Positions 42,691 to 50,791 of a stretch of DNA of 64,000 nucleotides are shown here, one piece after another. Numbering within the stretch: position 1 is the first letter of the stretch; each line of letters opens with the position of its first letter. Both the position numbers and the translations under genes were made by a program. Origin of the DNA: Arhodomonas aquaeolei DSM 8974 (lineage in GTDB: Bacteria > Pseudomonadota > Gammaproteobacteria > Nitrococcales > Nitrococcaceae); assembly GCF_000374645.1 (NCBI RefSeq), contig NZ_KB894808.1, positions 85,006 to 149,005 on the forward strand, in the 5' to 3' direction. Under the pieces are notes generated by a model. The model made no database searches. It was not told the origin of the DNA and saw only the letters and a list, made by a program, of their open reading frames with translations.

Positions 42691-42712
42691 ATATGTATTA
42701 CAGAATACATAT
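42691..42712. promoter_or_regulatory. Perfect 9-bp inverted repeat in the LysR/gguC divergent promoter
   Basis: ATATGTATT-ACAG-AATACATAT is perfectly symmetric and lies 21 bases before the LysR start and 90 before the gguC-type start. Downstream on the + strand, TTGGAT (42734-42739) and TAGGTT (42757-42762), 17 bases apart, could be the gguC promoter. It is the best operator candidate in the window for autoregulation and divergent control by the LysR protein. Confidence 0.6.
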
Positions 42713-42801
42713 AAAATAATACATCATTAAGCATTGGATGGTTATGTCTTCCCCCGTAGGTTGACCTCAACGCTGAGGAGAGAGACCCGCAGGGGGAGAA
42801 T

Positions 42802-43797
42802 ATGAAGCTGCTCCAGATCGCCGGAACCGGGGGAACCACCCGGGTGGTGGCCGTCGCCGACGACGGTGTTCAAGGTCACGAGGTCGACGGCGCCGTCGGT
42901 GTCTACGAGCTCGCCCGCCGTGCGGCGGACACCGGACAGACCCTCGCCGCGGTGGTCGACGAGTGCGGGCGTGGCGGCACGGTCGATGTGCGTGCGGCGC
43001 TGGAGGCGGGCAGGGTGGCAGCACCGGTGGCCCATCCGGACCCCGCCCACATGCTGGTTACCGGCACCGGCCTGACCCACACCGGCAGCGCGGACGGGCG
43101 CGACCTCATGCACCGGGTCACGGCGGACGATGCGGACACGCTCACCGACTCCATGCGCATGTTCCGCCGCGGCGTCGAGGGCGGCCGGCCGGCGCCGGGC
43201 ACCATGGGCGTGCAGCCGGAGTGGTTCTACAAGGGCGACGGCACCATCGTCGCCGGCCCCGGCGAGGCGCTGGTATCGCCGGACTTCGCCCTGGACGGCG
43301 GCGAGGAGCCGGAGATCGCCGGCATCTACATCATCGCCGCCGATGGGACCCCCTGCCGGCTCGGGTACGTGCTCGCCAACGAGTTCTCCGACCACGTCAC
43401 CGAGCGCGAGAACTACCTCTACTTGGCCCACTCCAAACTGCGCGCCTGCGCCCTCGGCGGGGAGCTGCTCCTGGGGGATCTGCCGGCAAGCGTGCGCGGC
43501 GTCTCGCGGATACGGCGTGACGGCGAGGTGCTCTGGGAGCGCCCCTTCGTCACCGGCGAGGAGCACATGTGTCACAGCATCGCAAACCTCGAGGCCCACC
43601 ACTTCAAGTACGCCGCCTTCCGCCGTCCGGGGGACCTCCACGTGCACTTTCTCGGCACGGCGACGCTGAGCTTCAGCGACGGCGTGAGCACCCGCGACGG
43701 CGACATCTTCGAGCTGGAGGCCGGGCCGTTCGCGCTGCCCCTGCGCAACCCGATGACCGTCGCGGAGGCCCCGGTCCCCGCGGTCCGGGCGCTGTGA
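42802..43797 (+). CDS. gguC: GguC/AraD1-family FAH-fold protein
   Basis: Member of the GguC/AraD1 branch of the fumarylacetoacetase-fold superfamily. AraD1-type members are thought to dehydrate 2-keto-3-deoxy-L-arabinonate to 2-oxoglutarate semialdehyde; in Agrobacterium gguC lies in the chvE-gguAB sugar operon. The 331 residues contain HMLVTGTGLTHTGSADGRDLMH, GVQPEWFYKGDG, EPEIAGIYIIAADG with Glu metal ligands, and LGYVLANEFSDHVTE. GGGGAGAAT precedes the ATG. The next gene encodes a second, different FAH-fold enzyme 31 bases downstream. Exact reaction is inferred from context. Confidence 0.85.
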   Translation: MKLLQIAGTGGTTRVVAVADDGVQGHEVDGAVGVYELARRAADTGQTLAAVVDECGRGGTVDVRAALEAGRVAAPVAHPDPAHMLVTGTGLTHTGSADGRDLMHRVTADDADTLTDSMRMFRRGVEGGRPAPGTMGVQPEWFYKGDGTIVAGPGEALVSPDFALDGGEEPEIAGIYIIAADGTPCRLGYVLANEFSDHVTERENYLYLAHSKLRACALGGELLLGDLPASVRGVSRIRRDGEVLWERPFVTGEEHMCHSIANLEAHHFKYAAFRRPGDLHVHFLGTATLSFSDGVSTRDGDIFELEAGPFALPLRNPMTVAEAPVPAVRAL

Positions 43798-43828
43798 CCG
43801 GGGCCGTTCACCGGCCGGGAGGATCGAC

Positions 43829-45019
43829 ATGACGACGCTGTCCCCCCATCTCGACGCCGAGGCCGCGCTGCCCCGGGATGCGGAGCGTGCCTGCCTGGTC
43901 GGCCGTGCCTGGTCGCCGCGCCGCGGCGGGCCGTGCGTGGTCACGGTGCGGGAAGGTTACGTCTACGACATCACCAGCCCGCGGCTGCCGACGATGCGCG
44001 AGCTGCTGGAGACCCGCGATCCCGCCCGTGAGGCGGGGACCGCGCCGGGTGAGCGGCTGGCGGCGCTCACCGACGTCCTCGCCAACTCCGACGGCGAGCG
44101 CCGCGACCCGGCACTGCCGTGCCTGATCGCGCCGGTGGACCTCCAGGCCGTGAAGGCCTCCGGGGTGACCTTCGTGGCGAGCCTGCTCGAGCGCGTGATC
44201 GAGGAGCACGCCGGGGGCGATCCCGGCCGGGCGGCGGCGGTGCGCGAGGAGATCGACGCGCTGGTCGGCGCCGACCTCTCGACCCTGGTGCCCGGTTCGC
44301 AGGCCGCGCTCGCCCTGCGCGAGACGCTCATCGCCCGTGGTGCCTGGTCACAGTACCTGGAGGTCGGCATCGGCCCGGACGCGGAGATCTTCACCAAGGC
44401 CCAGCCGCTCTCCGCCGTGGGTACCGGTGCAGACGTCGGCGTTCACCCGGCGTCGCGGTGGAACAACCCCGAGCCGGAGGTGGCCCTGGCGGTGAACAGC
44501 CGCGGTAACGCCGTCGGTGCCACCCTGGGGAACGACGTCAACCTCCGCGACGTGGAGGGGCGGTCCGCGCTGCTGCTCGGGCGGGCCAAGGACAATAACG
44601 CGAGCTGTGCGCTGGGGCCGTTCATCCGGCTGTTCGACGACGGTTACGGCCTGGACGACCTGCGCGCCGCGGAGGTGGCTCTGACCGTGGAAGGCGGGGA
44701 TGACGGCTTCCGCCTGGATGCCGCGAGCCCGATGGCGTCGATCAGCCGCGACCCGGCGGACCTGGTCGCCGCCACCATCGACGCCAACCACCAGTACCCG
44801 GACGGCCTCGTGCTGATGCTCGGCACGCCGTTCGCCCCGGTGCAGGACCGGGACGAGCCCGGGCTCGGTTTCACCCATCATTCGGGAGACATCACCACCA
44901 TCGCCGAGCCGCGGCTGGGGACGTTGTCCAACCGTGTCCGGACCACGGACACCTGCCCGCGCTGGACGTTCGGCGCCGGGGCACTGATGCGCAATCTGGC
45001 AGCACGGGGACTGCTGTAG
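43829..45019 (+). CDS. FAH-family protein, 2-keto-3-deoxy-pentonate dehydratase-like
   Basis: Fumarylacetoacetase-fold enzyme of the kind found in Weimberg-type xylonate clusters, where it probably converts 2-keto-3-deoxy-pentonate to 2-oxoglutarate semialdehyde. Its 396 residues are longer than typical FAH hydrolases. Blocks seen are CLIAPVDLQAVKASGVTFVASL, YLEVGIGPDAEIFTKAQPLS, HPASRWNNPEPEVALAVN with metal-ligand Glu residues, GATLGNDVNLRDVEGRSALLLG and RAKDNNASCALGPFIRLFD. A weak GGGAGG site precedes the ATG. Having both this and a GguC-type protein suggests two stereoisomer-specific dehydratases. The activity has not been shown here. Confidence 0.8.
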   Translation: MTTLSPHLDAEAALPRDAERACLVGRAWSPRRGGPCVVTVREGYVYDITSPRLPTMRELLETRDPAREAGTAPGERLAALTDVLANSDGERRDPALPCLIAPVDLQAVKASGVTFVASLLERVIEEHAGGDPGRAAAVREEIDALVGADLSTLVPGSQAALALRETLIARGAWSQYLEVGIGPDAEIFTKAQPLSAVGTGADVGVHPASRWNNPEPEVALAVNSRGNAVGATLGNDVNLRDVEGRSALLLGRAKDNNASCALGPFIRLFDDGYGLDDLRAAEVALTVEGGDDGFRLDAASPMASISRDPADLVAATIDANHQYPDGLVLMLGTPFAPVQDRDEPGLGFTHHSGDITTIAEPRLGTLSNRVRTTDTCPRWTFGAGALMRNLAARGLL

Positions 45020-45033
45020 TCCGGAGACCTCGG

Positions 45034-45055
45034 GCGGTTTCCGGACCGGAACCGC
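45034..45055. terminator. Hairpin after the two FAH-family genes
   Basis: GCGGTTTCCGG-A-CCGGAACCGC forms a near-perfect stem 14 bases after the stop at 45019, with one bulged T. No U-tract follows. It may weakly separate the gguC operon from the TRAP genes. The rest of the 170-base gap has no clear promoter. Confidence 0.35.
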
Positions 45056-45189
45056 GACGGTATCGACAGGTCGGGGGATGACGCGGCGCTACATTGGGCC
45101 GCCCGCCGGCGTCGCCAGGGCCGGCCCGTCCGGCCCGACGGGACTGCGACCGATACGCAGAGTGAGTGAAGACAGACAGGAGGAGAGAG

Positions 45190-46230
45190 ATGAAAGCCAG
45201 TACTGTACGTGGCCGCCTCGCCGCGGCCGTCGCCTCGGCCGCCCTGGTGGCGGGGAGCCTGGCCGCCGGGCCGGCGCAGGCGGCGACCTACGAGTGGAAG
45301 TTCCAGACCACGGAATCGGCGGGATCACCGCTGGTGAAGATCCAGAAGGACTGGGCCGAGCGGGTCAACGAGATGACCGACGGCCGGGTGAAGATCGAGA
45401 TCCTGCCCGTCGGCGCGGTGGTGCCGCCGTCCCAGACCCTGACCGCCGTCGGCAGCGGCATCCTCCAGGGCCACATCACGGACCCGAGCTACTTCAGCGG
45501 CAAGAACCCCGCGTTCGGCATGCTCGGCAATCTGGTGGGCGCCTGGAGCGACCCCATGCAGTTCATCGAGTACATGAACTACGGCGGCGGCGAGGAGCTC
45601 TACAACCAGCTCGTCGAGCCTTACGGCGTCCACCTCATCGGCGCCTCCGTCGCCGGACTGGAATCACTCGTCTCCAGCCGCCCGATCCGCGAGATCGAGG
45701 ATCTCAAGGGCCTGAAGATGCGTGCCCCCCAGGGCATGGTGAACAACGTGTTCAGCAAGGCCGGGGCCACGCCGGTGAACCTGCCGACCTCGGAGGTCTA
45801 CACCGCCCTGGAGAAGGGCGTGATCGACGCGGCGGACTACAACACCTTCGCCAATAACCAGCAGCTCGGCCTCCACGAGTTCGCGCCGTATCCCATCTAT
45901 CCCGGTTTCCACTCCATGCCGATGGGCGCGGTCTCGATCAACAAGGACGTCTGGAGCGAGCTGCCCGACGATCTCAAGACGATCCTCGAGACATCGGTGG
46001 ACTACCTCGCCGTGGATACCGCCTTCCGGATGCATCAGCTCGACCTCAAGGCGGTGGCCAAGGCGCGCAAGAACGACGACATCGAGATCATCGACCTGCC
46101 CAAGGCCGAGCGCGCGAAATTCCGCCGCATCGCCCAGAAGGAGTGGGCCAACTGGGCCGAGAAGAACGAGATGTGCCAGAAGGTCTACGACTCCGTCGTC
46201 GCGTTCCTGAAGCAGCGCGACCTGATGTGA
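45190..46230 (+). CDS. dctP: TRAP transporter substrate-binding protein, DctP family
   Basis: Periplasmic receptor of a TRAP transporter, which imports organic or sugar acids using a sodium gradient. The 346 residues have a signal peptide (RLAAAVASAALVAGSLAAGPAQA, mature from ATYEWKF). Family features follow: SAGSPLVKIQKDWAERVNEMTDGRVKIEI, EIEDLKGLKMRAPQG with the Arg that usually binds the ligand carboxylate, NLPTSEVYTALEKGVIDAADY and the C-terminal helices. AGGAGGAGAGAG immediately precedes the ATG. With the dehydratase and keto-acid enzymes next door, an aldonate, aldarate or uronate is a likely substrate; this is inferred. Confidence 0.92.
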   Translation: MKASTVRGRLAAAVASAALVAGSLAAGPAQAATYEWKFQTTESAGSPLVKIQKDWAERVNEMTDGRVKIEILPVGAVVPPSQTLTAVGSGILQGHITDPSYFSGKNPAFGMLGNLVGAWSDPMQFIEYMNYGGGEELYNQLVEPYGVHLIGASVAGLESLVSSRPIREIEDLKGLKMRAPQGMVNNVFSKAGATPVNLPTSEVYTALEKGVIDAADYNTFANNQQLGLHEFAPYPIYPGFHSMPMGAVSINKDVWSELPDDLKTILETSVDYLAVDTAFRMHQLDLKAVAKARKNDDIEIIDLPKAERAKFRRIAQKEWANWAEKNEMCQKVYDSVVAFLKQRDLM

Positions 46231-46239
46231 GTGACTCCG

Positions 46240-46272
46240 CCGCGGGCCGCGTCGGCGGCCCGCGGTCTTTGT
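46240..46272 (+). terminator. Hairpin with short U-tract between dctP and dctQ
   Basis: An 11-base-pair perfect GC stem (CCGCGGGCCGC with GCGGCCCGCGG, four-base loop, 46240-46265) is followed by TCTTTGT. In the 58-base dctP-dctQ gap it can act as a partial terminator or as a 3' stabiliser, raising receptor expression over the membrane subunits. Confidence 0.6.
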
Positions 46273-46288
46273 CAGGGGAGGAGCAACC

Positions 46289-46876
46289 ATGAGCGCCAAC
46301 GTCCCGCTTGCCGAGTCCCGCGACGCGGAGCACGGTGACGCCGACGACGGGCCCTTCACCACCGAGGGGGCGCGCACCCGCCTCGATCGGTGCATTAACC
46401 GCCTGGCCCCGGATATCGGCTGGCTGGCCTTCGTGGCCATGGCCATCAGCGTGGTCGAGGTCGTCCTGCGCTACGGTCTGGACTCGCCGACCTCGTGGGT
46501 CCACGAAACCACCATCTTCCTGGTCGCGGTCCTGTTCTGCCTGGGCGGGCCGGTGGCGCTCGCCCGTGATGGCCACATCCGCGTGCGCCTGCTCTACGAT
46601 GCCGCCGGCCCGCGCCTGCGCCGGGCCCTGGACGTCTTCAACGACGCGGTCACCGTGCTGTTCTGTGCCGCCATCGCCTACGCCGGCTGGGTGATGGTCG
46701 AGCGCTCGGTGATCGCCCCGACCGGCGAGTGGACACTGGAGCGCTCGGGCTCCAGCTGGAACCCGCCGTTCCCCAGTTTCACCAAGATCGTCATCCTGGC
46801 CGCGACGCTGCTGATGCTGGTGCAGGCACTGCTGCACCTGTGGCAGTCCCTGCGCGCGGTCGCCGGGCGGAGGTAG
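46289..46876 (+). CDS. dctQ: TRAP transporter small membrane subunit, DctQ family
   Basis: Four-helix inner-membrane subunit that partners with the large permease. The 195 residues have a charged N-terminus of about 35 residues, then four hydrophobic helices (IGWLAFVAMAISVVEVVLRYG, ETTIFLVAVLFCLGGPVALA, DAVTVLFCAAIAYAGWVMVE, TKIVILAATLLMLVQALLHL). The DctQ marker TSWVHETTIFL and RDGHIRVRLLYD are present. GGGGAGGAG lies before the ATG. dctM starts seven bases after the stop. Confidence 0.9.
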   Translation: MSANVPLAESRDAEHGDADDGPFTTEGARTRLDRCINRLAPDIGWLAFVAMAISVVEVVLRYGLDSPTSWVHETTIFLVAVLFCLGGPVALARDGHIRVRLLYDAAGPRLRRALDVFNDAVTVLFCAAIAYAGWVMVERSVIAPTGEWTLERSGSSWNPPFPSFTKIVILAATLLMLVQALLHLWQSLRAVAGRR

Positions 46877-46883
46877 CGCGGGC

Positions 46884-48188
46884 ATGGATATCGCAACGGC
46901 GACCTACGTCCTGGTGGGGGCAATCTTCGCGCTGCTGCTTACCGGCCTGCCGCTGGCGTTCATCACCGGCCTGGTGGCGCTGCTGTTCACGGCGGGCTTC
47001 TTCGGCCCCGATGCGCTGCCGCTGGTGACCGCGCGTATCTACGGCTTCGTCACGGAGTACTCCCTGGTGGCCGTACCGATGTTCGTGCTCATGGCCTCGC
47101 TGCTGGACCGGTCGGGAATCGCGAGGGACCTGTTCAACGGCATGCGGGTGTTCGCCGGGCGGCTGCCCGGCGGCGTGGCGGTGCAGACCATCATCGTTGC
47201 GTTCTTCCTGGCGGCGATGTCGGGGATCATCGGCGGCGAGATCGTGCTGCTCGGCATCCTCGCGCTGCCGCAGATGCTGCGCCTCGGCTATCACCGCAAG
47301 ATCTCCATCGGCGTGGTCTGTGCTGGCGGCGCCCTCGGTACCATGATGCCGCCGTCCATCGTGCTCATCATCTACGGGCTGCTCGCCAGCGAGTCCATCG
47401 CGGACCTGTTCACCGCGGCGATAACCCCGGCGCTGATCCTGATGGGCTCTTACGTGGCCTACGTCCTCGGCCGCTGCCTGCTGCGCCCGGAGCTCGGCCC
47501 GCCGCTGTCGGAGGAGGAGCTGGAGGCGCCGGGGCATTCCCGTCTCGCGGCGCTCAAGGCGGTGATCCCGCCGGCACTGGTCGCCGCGCTGGTGCTCGGT
47601 TCCATCTATGCCGGCATCGCCTCGGTCACCGAGGCCGCGGCCATGGGCGTATTCGGCGTGCTCGTGCTGGTGTCGCTGCGCCGTGAGCTCTCGGTGACCA
47701 TCATTCGCGAGAGCCTGAGCCAGACCATCAATACCTGCGGCATGATCGTGTGGATCGGCATCGGCGCCGCCATCCTCGTGGGCGTTTACAACCTCATGGG
47801 CGGCAACCGTTTCGTGGCGAGCAGCATCCTCGGCCTGGACCTGCCGCCCATCGCCATCGTGCTGGTGATGATGGCGATCCTCATCGTGCTCGGGCTGTTC
47901 ATGGACTGGATCGGCATCGCCATGCTCACGCTGCCGATCTTCGTGCCCATCATCGAGCAGATCGGCTACGACCCGGTCTGGTTCGGCATCCTGTTCGCGA
48001 TCAACATGCAGGTCTCCTTCCTGAGTCCGCCGTTCGGTCCGGCGGCGTTCTACCTCAAGGGCGTGGCCCCGCCGGGGATAACCCTCCGGGACATCTACAC
48101 CTCGCTGCTCCCGTTCATCGCGCTGCAGGTGACGGTGCTGGCCATCATGCTCACCTTCCCGCAGGTGGCGACCTGGCCGCTGCACTAG
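46884..48188 (+). CDS. dctM: TRAP transporter large permease, DctM family
   Basis: Main translocation subunit, related to ion-transporter superfamily permeases. The 434 residues have about 12-13 hydrophobic helices. Conserved DctM blocks include LVAVPMFVLMASLLDRSGIARDLF, MSGIIGGEIVLLGILALPQM, GALGTMMPPSIVLIIYGLLASESIADLF, LFMDWIGIAMLTLPIFVPI and LSPPFGPAAFYLKGVAPP. The gene completes a dctPQM operon and is followed by a clear terminator. Confidence 0.94.
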   Translation: MDIATATYVLVGAIFALLLTGLPLAFITGLVALLFTAGFFGPDALPLVTARIYGFVTEYSLVAVPMFVLMASLLDRSGIARDLFNGMRVFAGRLPGGVAVQTIIVAFFLAAMSGIIGGEIVLLGILALPQMLRLGYHRKISIGVVCAGGALGTMMPPSIVLIIYGLLASESIADLFTAAITPALILMGSYVAYVLGRCLLRPELGPPLSEEELEAPGHSRLAALKAVIPPALVAALVLGSIYAGIASVTEAAAMGVFGVLVLVSLRRELSVTIIRESLSQTINTCGMIVWIGIGAAILVGVYNLMGGNRFVASSILGLDLPPIAIVLVMMAILIVLGLFMDWIGIAMLTLPIFVPIIEQIGYDPVWFGILFAINMQVSFLSPPFGPAAFYLKGVAPPGITLRDIYTSLLPFIALQVTVLAIMLTFPQVATWPLH

Positions 48189-48223
48189 CGGCAGGCATAC
48201 ACGCCGTTTCTTCTCCCCGTTTC

Positions 48224-48260
48224 GCGTCCGCACCCGCCCGGTGCGGGCGCCCTTCTTTTT
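48224..48260 (+). terminator. Rho-independent terminator of the TRAP operon
   Basis: An 11-base-pair stem including one G-T wobble (GCGTCCGCACC with GGTGCGGGCGC, five-base loop) is followed by CCTTCTTTTT. It is placed 36 bases after the dctM stop and is the most convincing intrinsic terminator in the window. Confidence 0.8.
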
Positions 48261-48334
48261 CGCTGAATCCGCTCTGCGTCAGTATCGGCGGACCGCACCT
48301 CCGGGGCCGCGCCGCCGTGGCTCGCCCGTTGTGG

Positions 48335-48406
48335 GCATGTATAACCGTTCGGATATGAGTTCATGGGAGAAATCGTATTTGTCGGTTATTAATCAGGTTC
48401 TATAGT
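48335..48406 (+). promoter_or_regulatory. Candidate operator and promoter of the mutarotase/ABC operon
   Basis: ATGTATAAC at 48337-48345 resembles the half-site ATGTATTAC of the palindrome at 42691. Then come GGGAGAAA (48365-48372) and ATTTGTCGGTTATT (48377-48390), both shared with the region before the lactonase gene. TTGTCG (48379-48384) and TATAGT (48401-48406), 16 bases apart, form a plausible sigma-70 promoter with its start about 110 bases before galM. Confidence 0.55.
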
Positions 48407-48520
48407 GAATAAAAAGCATAGCGCGTCCGGGGCATCCGGACGGATGCGCGGACGCGACGGCGCCGGCCGGGAACCGGAACGGCCCACGGTCGGCGGGACA
48501 ACCGCAAGGAGGAGGAAGCT

Positions 48521-49657
48521 ATGTCTCATGCAGCACGGGCGGGACTCGCCGTCGTGATCGCCGTTGCCACCGCCGGAACGGCGCATGCGATGTCGGTGAC
48601 CCGCAGTCCTTTCGGCGAGACGCCCGACGGAACCCCCGTCTACGAATACACCCTGGAGAATGATGCCGGCATGGCCGTGGACGTGCTGACCTACGGCGGC
48701 ATCGTCCAGGCGATCCGGGTCCCCGACCGCAACGGGCGGGTGGAGGATGTCGCCCTCGGTTTCGACCGCCTGAAGCCCTACCTCGACAACGATCCGTACT
48801 TCGGCGCACTGCTCGGGCGCTACGCCAACCGCATAGACGGCGGCACGTTCACACTCGACGGCAAGACCTACCAGGTGCCCACCAACGATGGCGACAACGC
48901 CCTGCACGGCGGGCCGGAGGGGTTCGACAGCCGCGTCTGGCAGGCACAGGCGATTCAGGCGCCCAACTGGGTCGGCGTCGAACTGAGCCTGCTTTCGCGC
49001 GACGGCGACATGGGGTTTCCGGGTGACCTGGCGGTTACGGTACGCTACACCCTCAACCAGAACAACGATTTGCGTATCCACTACACCGCCATCAGTGACG
49101 CCCCGACGGTGGTGAACCTGACCAACCACACCTATTTCAACCTTTCCGGTGCCGGCGAGGGGGACGTGCTCGATCATGTGGTCATGATCAATGCGGATCG
49201 GTATACGCCGGTTGATACCTCGCTGATACCTACAGGCAGGCTCGCACCCGTCGAGGGCACGCCGTTCGATTTCCGCACGCCGGTCAGTATCGGCGCGCGC
49301 ATACGCGACGACGATCCGCAGCTCGAGCGCACGGAGCGCGATCAGGGCGGCTACGACCATAACTGGGTGCTGAATACGGACGGGTCCCTGGATGCGGTGG
49401 CCGCGCGGGTGACCGACCCGGACTCCGGACGGGCGCTGACCGTGCGAACGAGCGAGCCCGGCGTGCAGTTCTATACCGGCAACTTCCTGGACGGCTCGCT
49501 CGAGGGCAAGAACGGCGAGCGCTATCAGCACTGGGGCGGGTTCGCGCTGGAGACCCAGCAGTTCCCCGACGCCCCGAATCAGCCGGACTTCCCCTCGACG
49601 CGGATCGAGCCGGGGCAGCCGTACCACCAGACCACCGTCTTTCACTTCTCGCCCTGA
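48521..49657 (+). CDS. galM: Aldose 1-epimerase (mutarotase) with signal peptide
   Basis: Interconverts alpha and beta anomers of aldoses. The 378 residues carry a cleavable signal peptide (residues 1-23, AGLAVVIAVATAGTAHA), so the enzyme should be periplasmic rather than cytosolic as in Escherichia coli. Family motifs are GGIVQAIRVPDRNG, GRYANRIDGGTFTLDG, NALHGGPEGFDSRVW with the catalytic His region, LTNHTYFNLSG and YDHNWVLN, and the catalytic Glu lies in GGFALETQQFPDAPNQPDFPS. AAGGAGGAGGAAGCT precedes the ATG. As first gene of the sugar-uptake operon it likely prepares the anomer taken up by the ABC transporter. Confidence 0.93.
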   Translation: MSHAARAGLAVVIAVATAGTAHAMSVTRSPFGETPDGTPVYEYTLENDAGMAVDVLTYGGIVQAIRVPDRNGRVEDVALGFDRLKPYLDNDPYFGALLGRYANRIDGGTFTLDGKTYQVPTNDGDNALHGGPEGFDSRVWQAQAIQAPNWVGVELSLLSRDGDMGFPGDLAVTVRYTLNQNNDLRIHYTAISDAPTVVNLTNHTYFNLSGAGEGDVLDHVVMINADRYTPVDTSLIPTGRLAPVEGTPFDFRTPVSIGARIRDDDPQLERTERDQGGYDHNWVLNTDGSLDAVAARVTDPDSGRALTVRTSEPGVQFYTGNFLDGSLEGKNGERYQHWGGFALETQQFPDAPNQPDFPSTRIEPGQPYHQTTVFHFSP

Positions 49658-49696
49658 CGCGCAAGCGTCGCATCACAACCCGTGGAGGAGAGCGAT

Positions 49697-50788
49697 ATGA
49701 GCAGGGAAACCCTGGATTCCGTGGACATCGAAACGGTGCCTTCCCCGTCCCGCCGCGCGTTACTGCGCCGCGCCGCCGGCAGCGGTGCGCTGCTGTCGGT
49801 GGCGGCCACGCTGGGCCTGCCGAGTGACGGCCATGCCGCCGAGAGCGGTGCCTATCCGTCCCACCCGAAATGGAACTTCGTGTTCGTGAACCACGTGACC
49901 ACGAACCCGTTCTTCGTGCCCACGCGGTACGGGATCGCCGACGCCTGCGAGCTGCTGGGCTGCACCTACCAGTGGACGGGCTCGCAGACGTCGGTCGCCA
50001 GCGAGATGGTGAACTCGATGAACGCGGCGATCGCCTCCCGGGCCGACGGCATCGCCATCGCGCTGGTGGACCGGAACGCCTTCGACGCACCGGTGGACCG
50101 GGCACTGCGCCAGGGCATCCCGGTGTTCTCCTACAACGCCGACGACGACAACAACCGCCTCGCATACGTGGGCCAGGAGCTGTTCCTCGCGGGCAAGGCC
50201 GTCGGCCAGCGGATGGTGGAGCTGGTGGGCGCCGGCGAGATCGCCGGATTCATCGCCACGCCGGGACAGCTCAACATCCAGCCGCGCCTTGACGGTGCCA
50301 AGGCGGCGATCGAGGAGTCCGGCAAGGACATCACACTGCACGAGACGGCCACCGGGGCGACCATCAACGAGGAGTTCTCGCGGGTGGAGTCGTTCTACCT
50401 CGGCCACCAGGACCTCAAGGGCATGTTCGCCGTCGACGCGGGCAGCACGGCAGCGGTGGCGAAGACCATGAAGAAGCACGGCCTCAGCGGGAAGGGCATC
50501 CGCGCGGGCGGCTTCGATCTGCTGCCCGGCACCCTGAACGGCATCGATCAGGGCCACCTGGATTTCACCGTCGACCAGCAGGCCTATCTCCAGGGGTTCT
50601 ACACCGTCCTGGAGATGTTCATGTTCAAGGTCTCCGGCGGGCTTACGGGGCCGGGCAACATCAATACGGGCCTCAAGTTCGTGACGGCGGACAATGTCAC
50701 GCCGTATCTCGAGGAAAAGAGCCGTTTCCAGGGCAACGCCGAGGCGCGGAAGCTCCTGGATCGTTCCGGTCCCATCGTCGTCGGGTGA
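49697..50788 (+). CDS. Sugar ABC transporter substrate-binding protein, Tat-exported
   Basis: Periplasmic receptor of the sugar ABC transporter encoded by the next two genes. The 363 residues have a twin-arginine signal (SPSRRALLRRAAGSGALLSV, Arg19-Arg20) ending near DGHAAES, so export is by Tat as a folded protein. The mature part is a type I periplasmic binding domain: WNFVFVNHVTTNPFFVPTRYG, SRADGIAIALVDRNAFDAPVDRALRQGIPVFSYNADD, RLAYVGQELFLAGKAVGQRM and DQQAYLQGFYTVLEMFM. GGAGGAGAGCGAT precedes this ATG, which is preferred over an in-frame start 15 bases upstream. Substrate is probably an aldopentose or hexose; not determinable from sequence alone. Confidence 0.9.
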   Translation: MSRETLDSVDIETVPSPSRRALLRRAAGSGALLSVAATLGLPSDGHAAESGAYPSHPKWNFVFVNHVTTNPFFVPTRYGIADACELLGCTYQWTGSQTSVASEMVNSMNAAIASRADGIAIALVDRNAFDAPVDRALRQGIPVFSYNADDDNNRLAYVGQELFLAGKAVGQRMVELVGAGEIAGFIATPGQLNIQPRLDGAKAAIEESGKDITLHETATGATINEEFSRVESFYLGHQDLKGMFAVDAGSTAAVAKTMKKHGLSGKGIRAGGFDLLPGTLNGIDQGHLDFTVDQQAYLQGFYTVLEMFMFKVSGGLTGPGNINTGLKFVTADNVTPYLEEKSRFQGNAEARKLLDRSGPIVVG

Positions 50789-50791
50789 GCC

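Larger units (their letters stand above)
48189..48520. other. Intergenic region between the TRAP operon and the mutarotase operon
   Basis: These 332 bases contain no gene. The first part holds the TRAP terminator. From about 48335 the DNA turns AT-rich and carries the candidate operator and promoter of the downstream sugar operon. The last 100 bases are GC-rich leader ending in AAGGAGGAGGAAGCT before the galM ATG. Confidence 0.7.
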
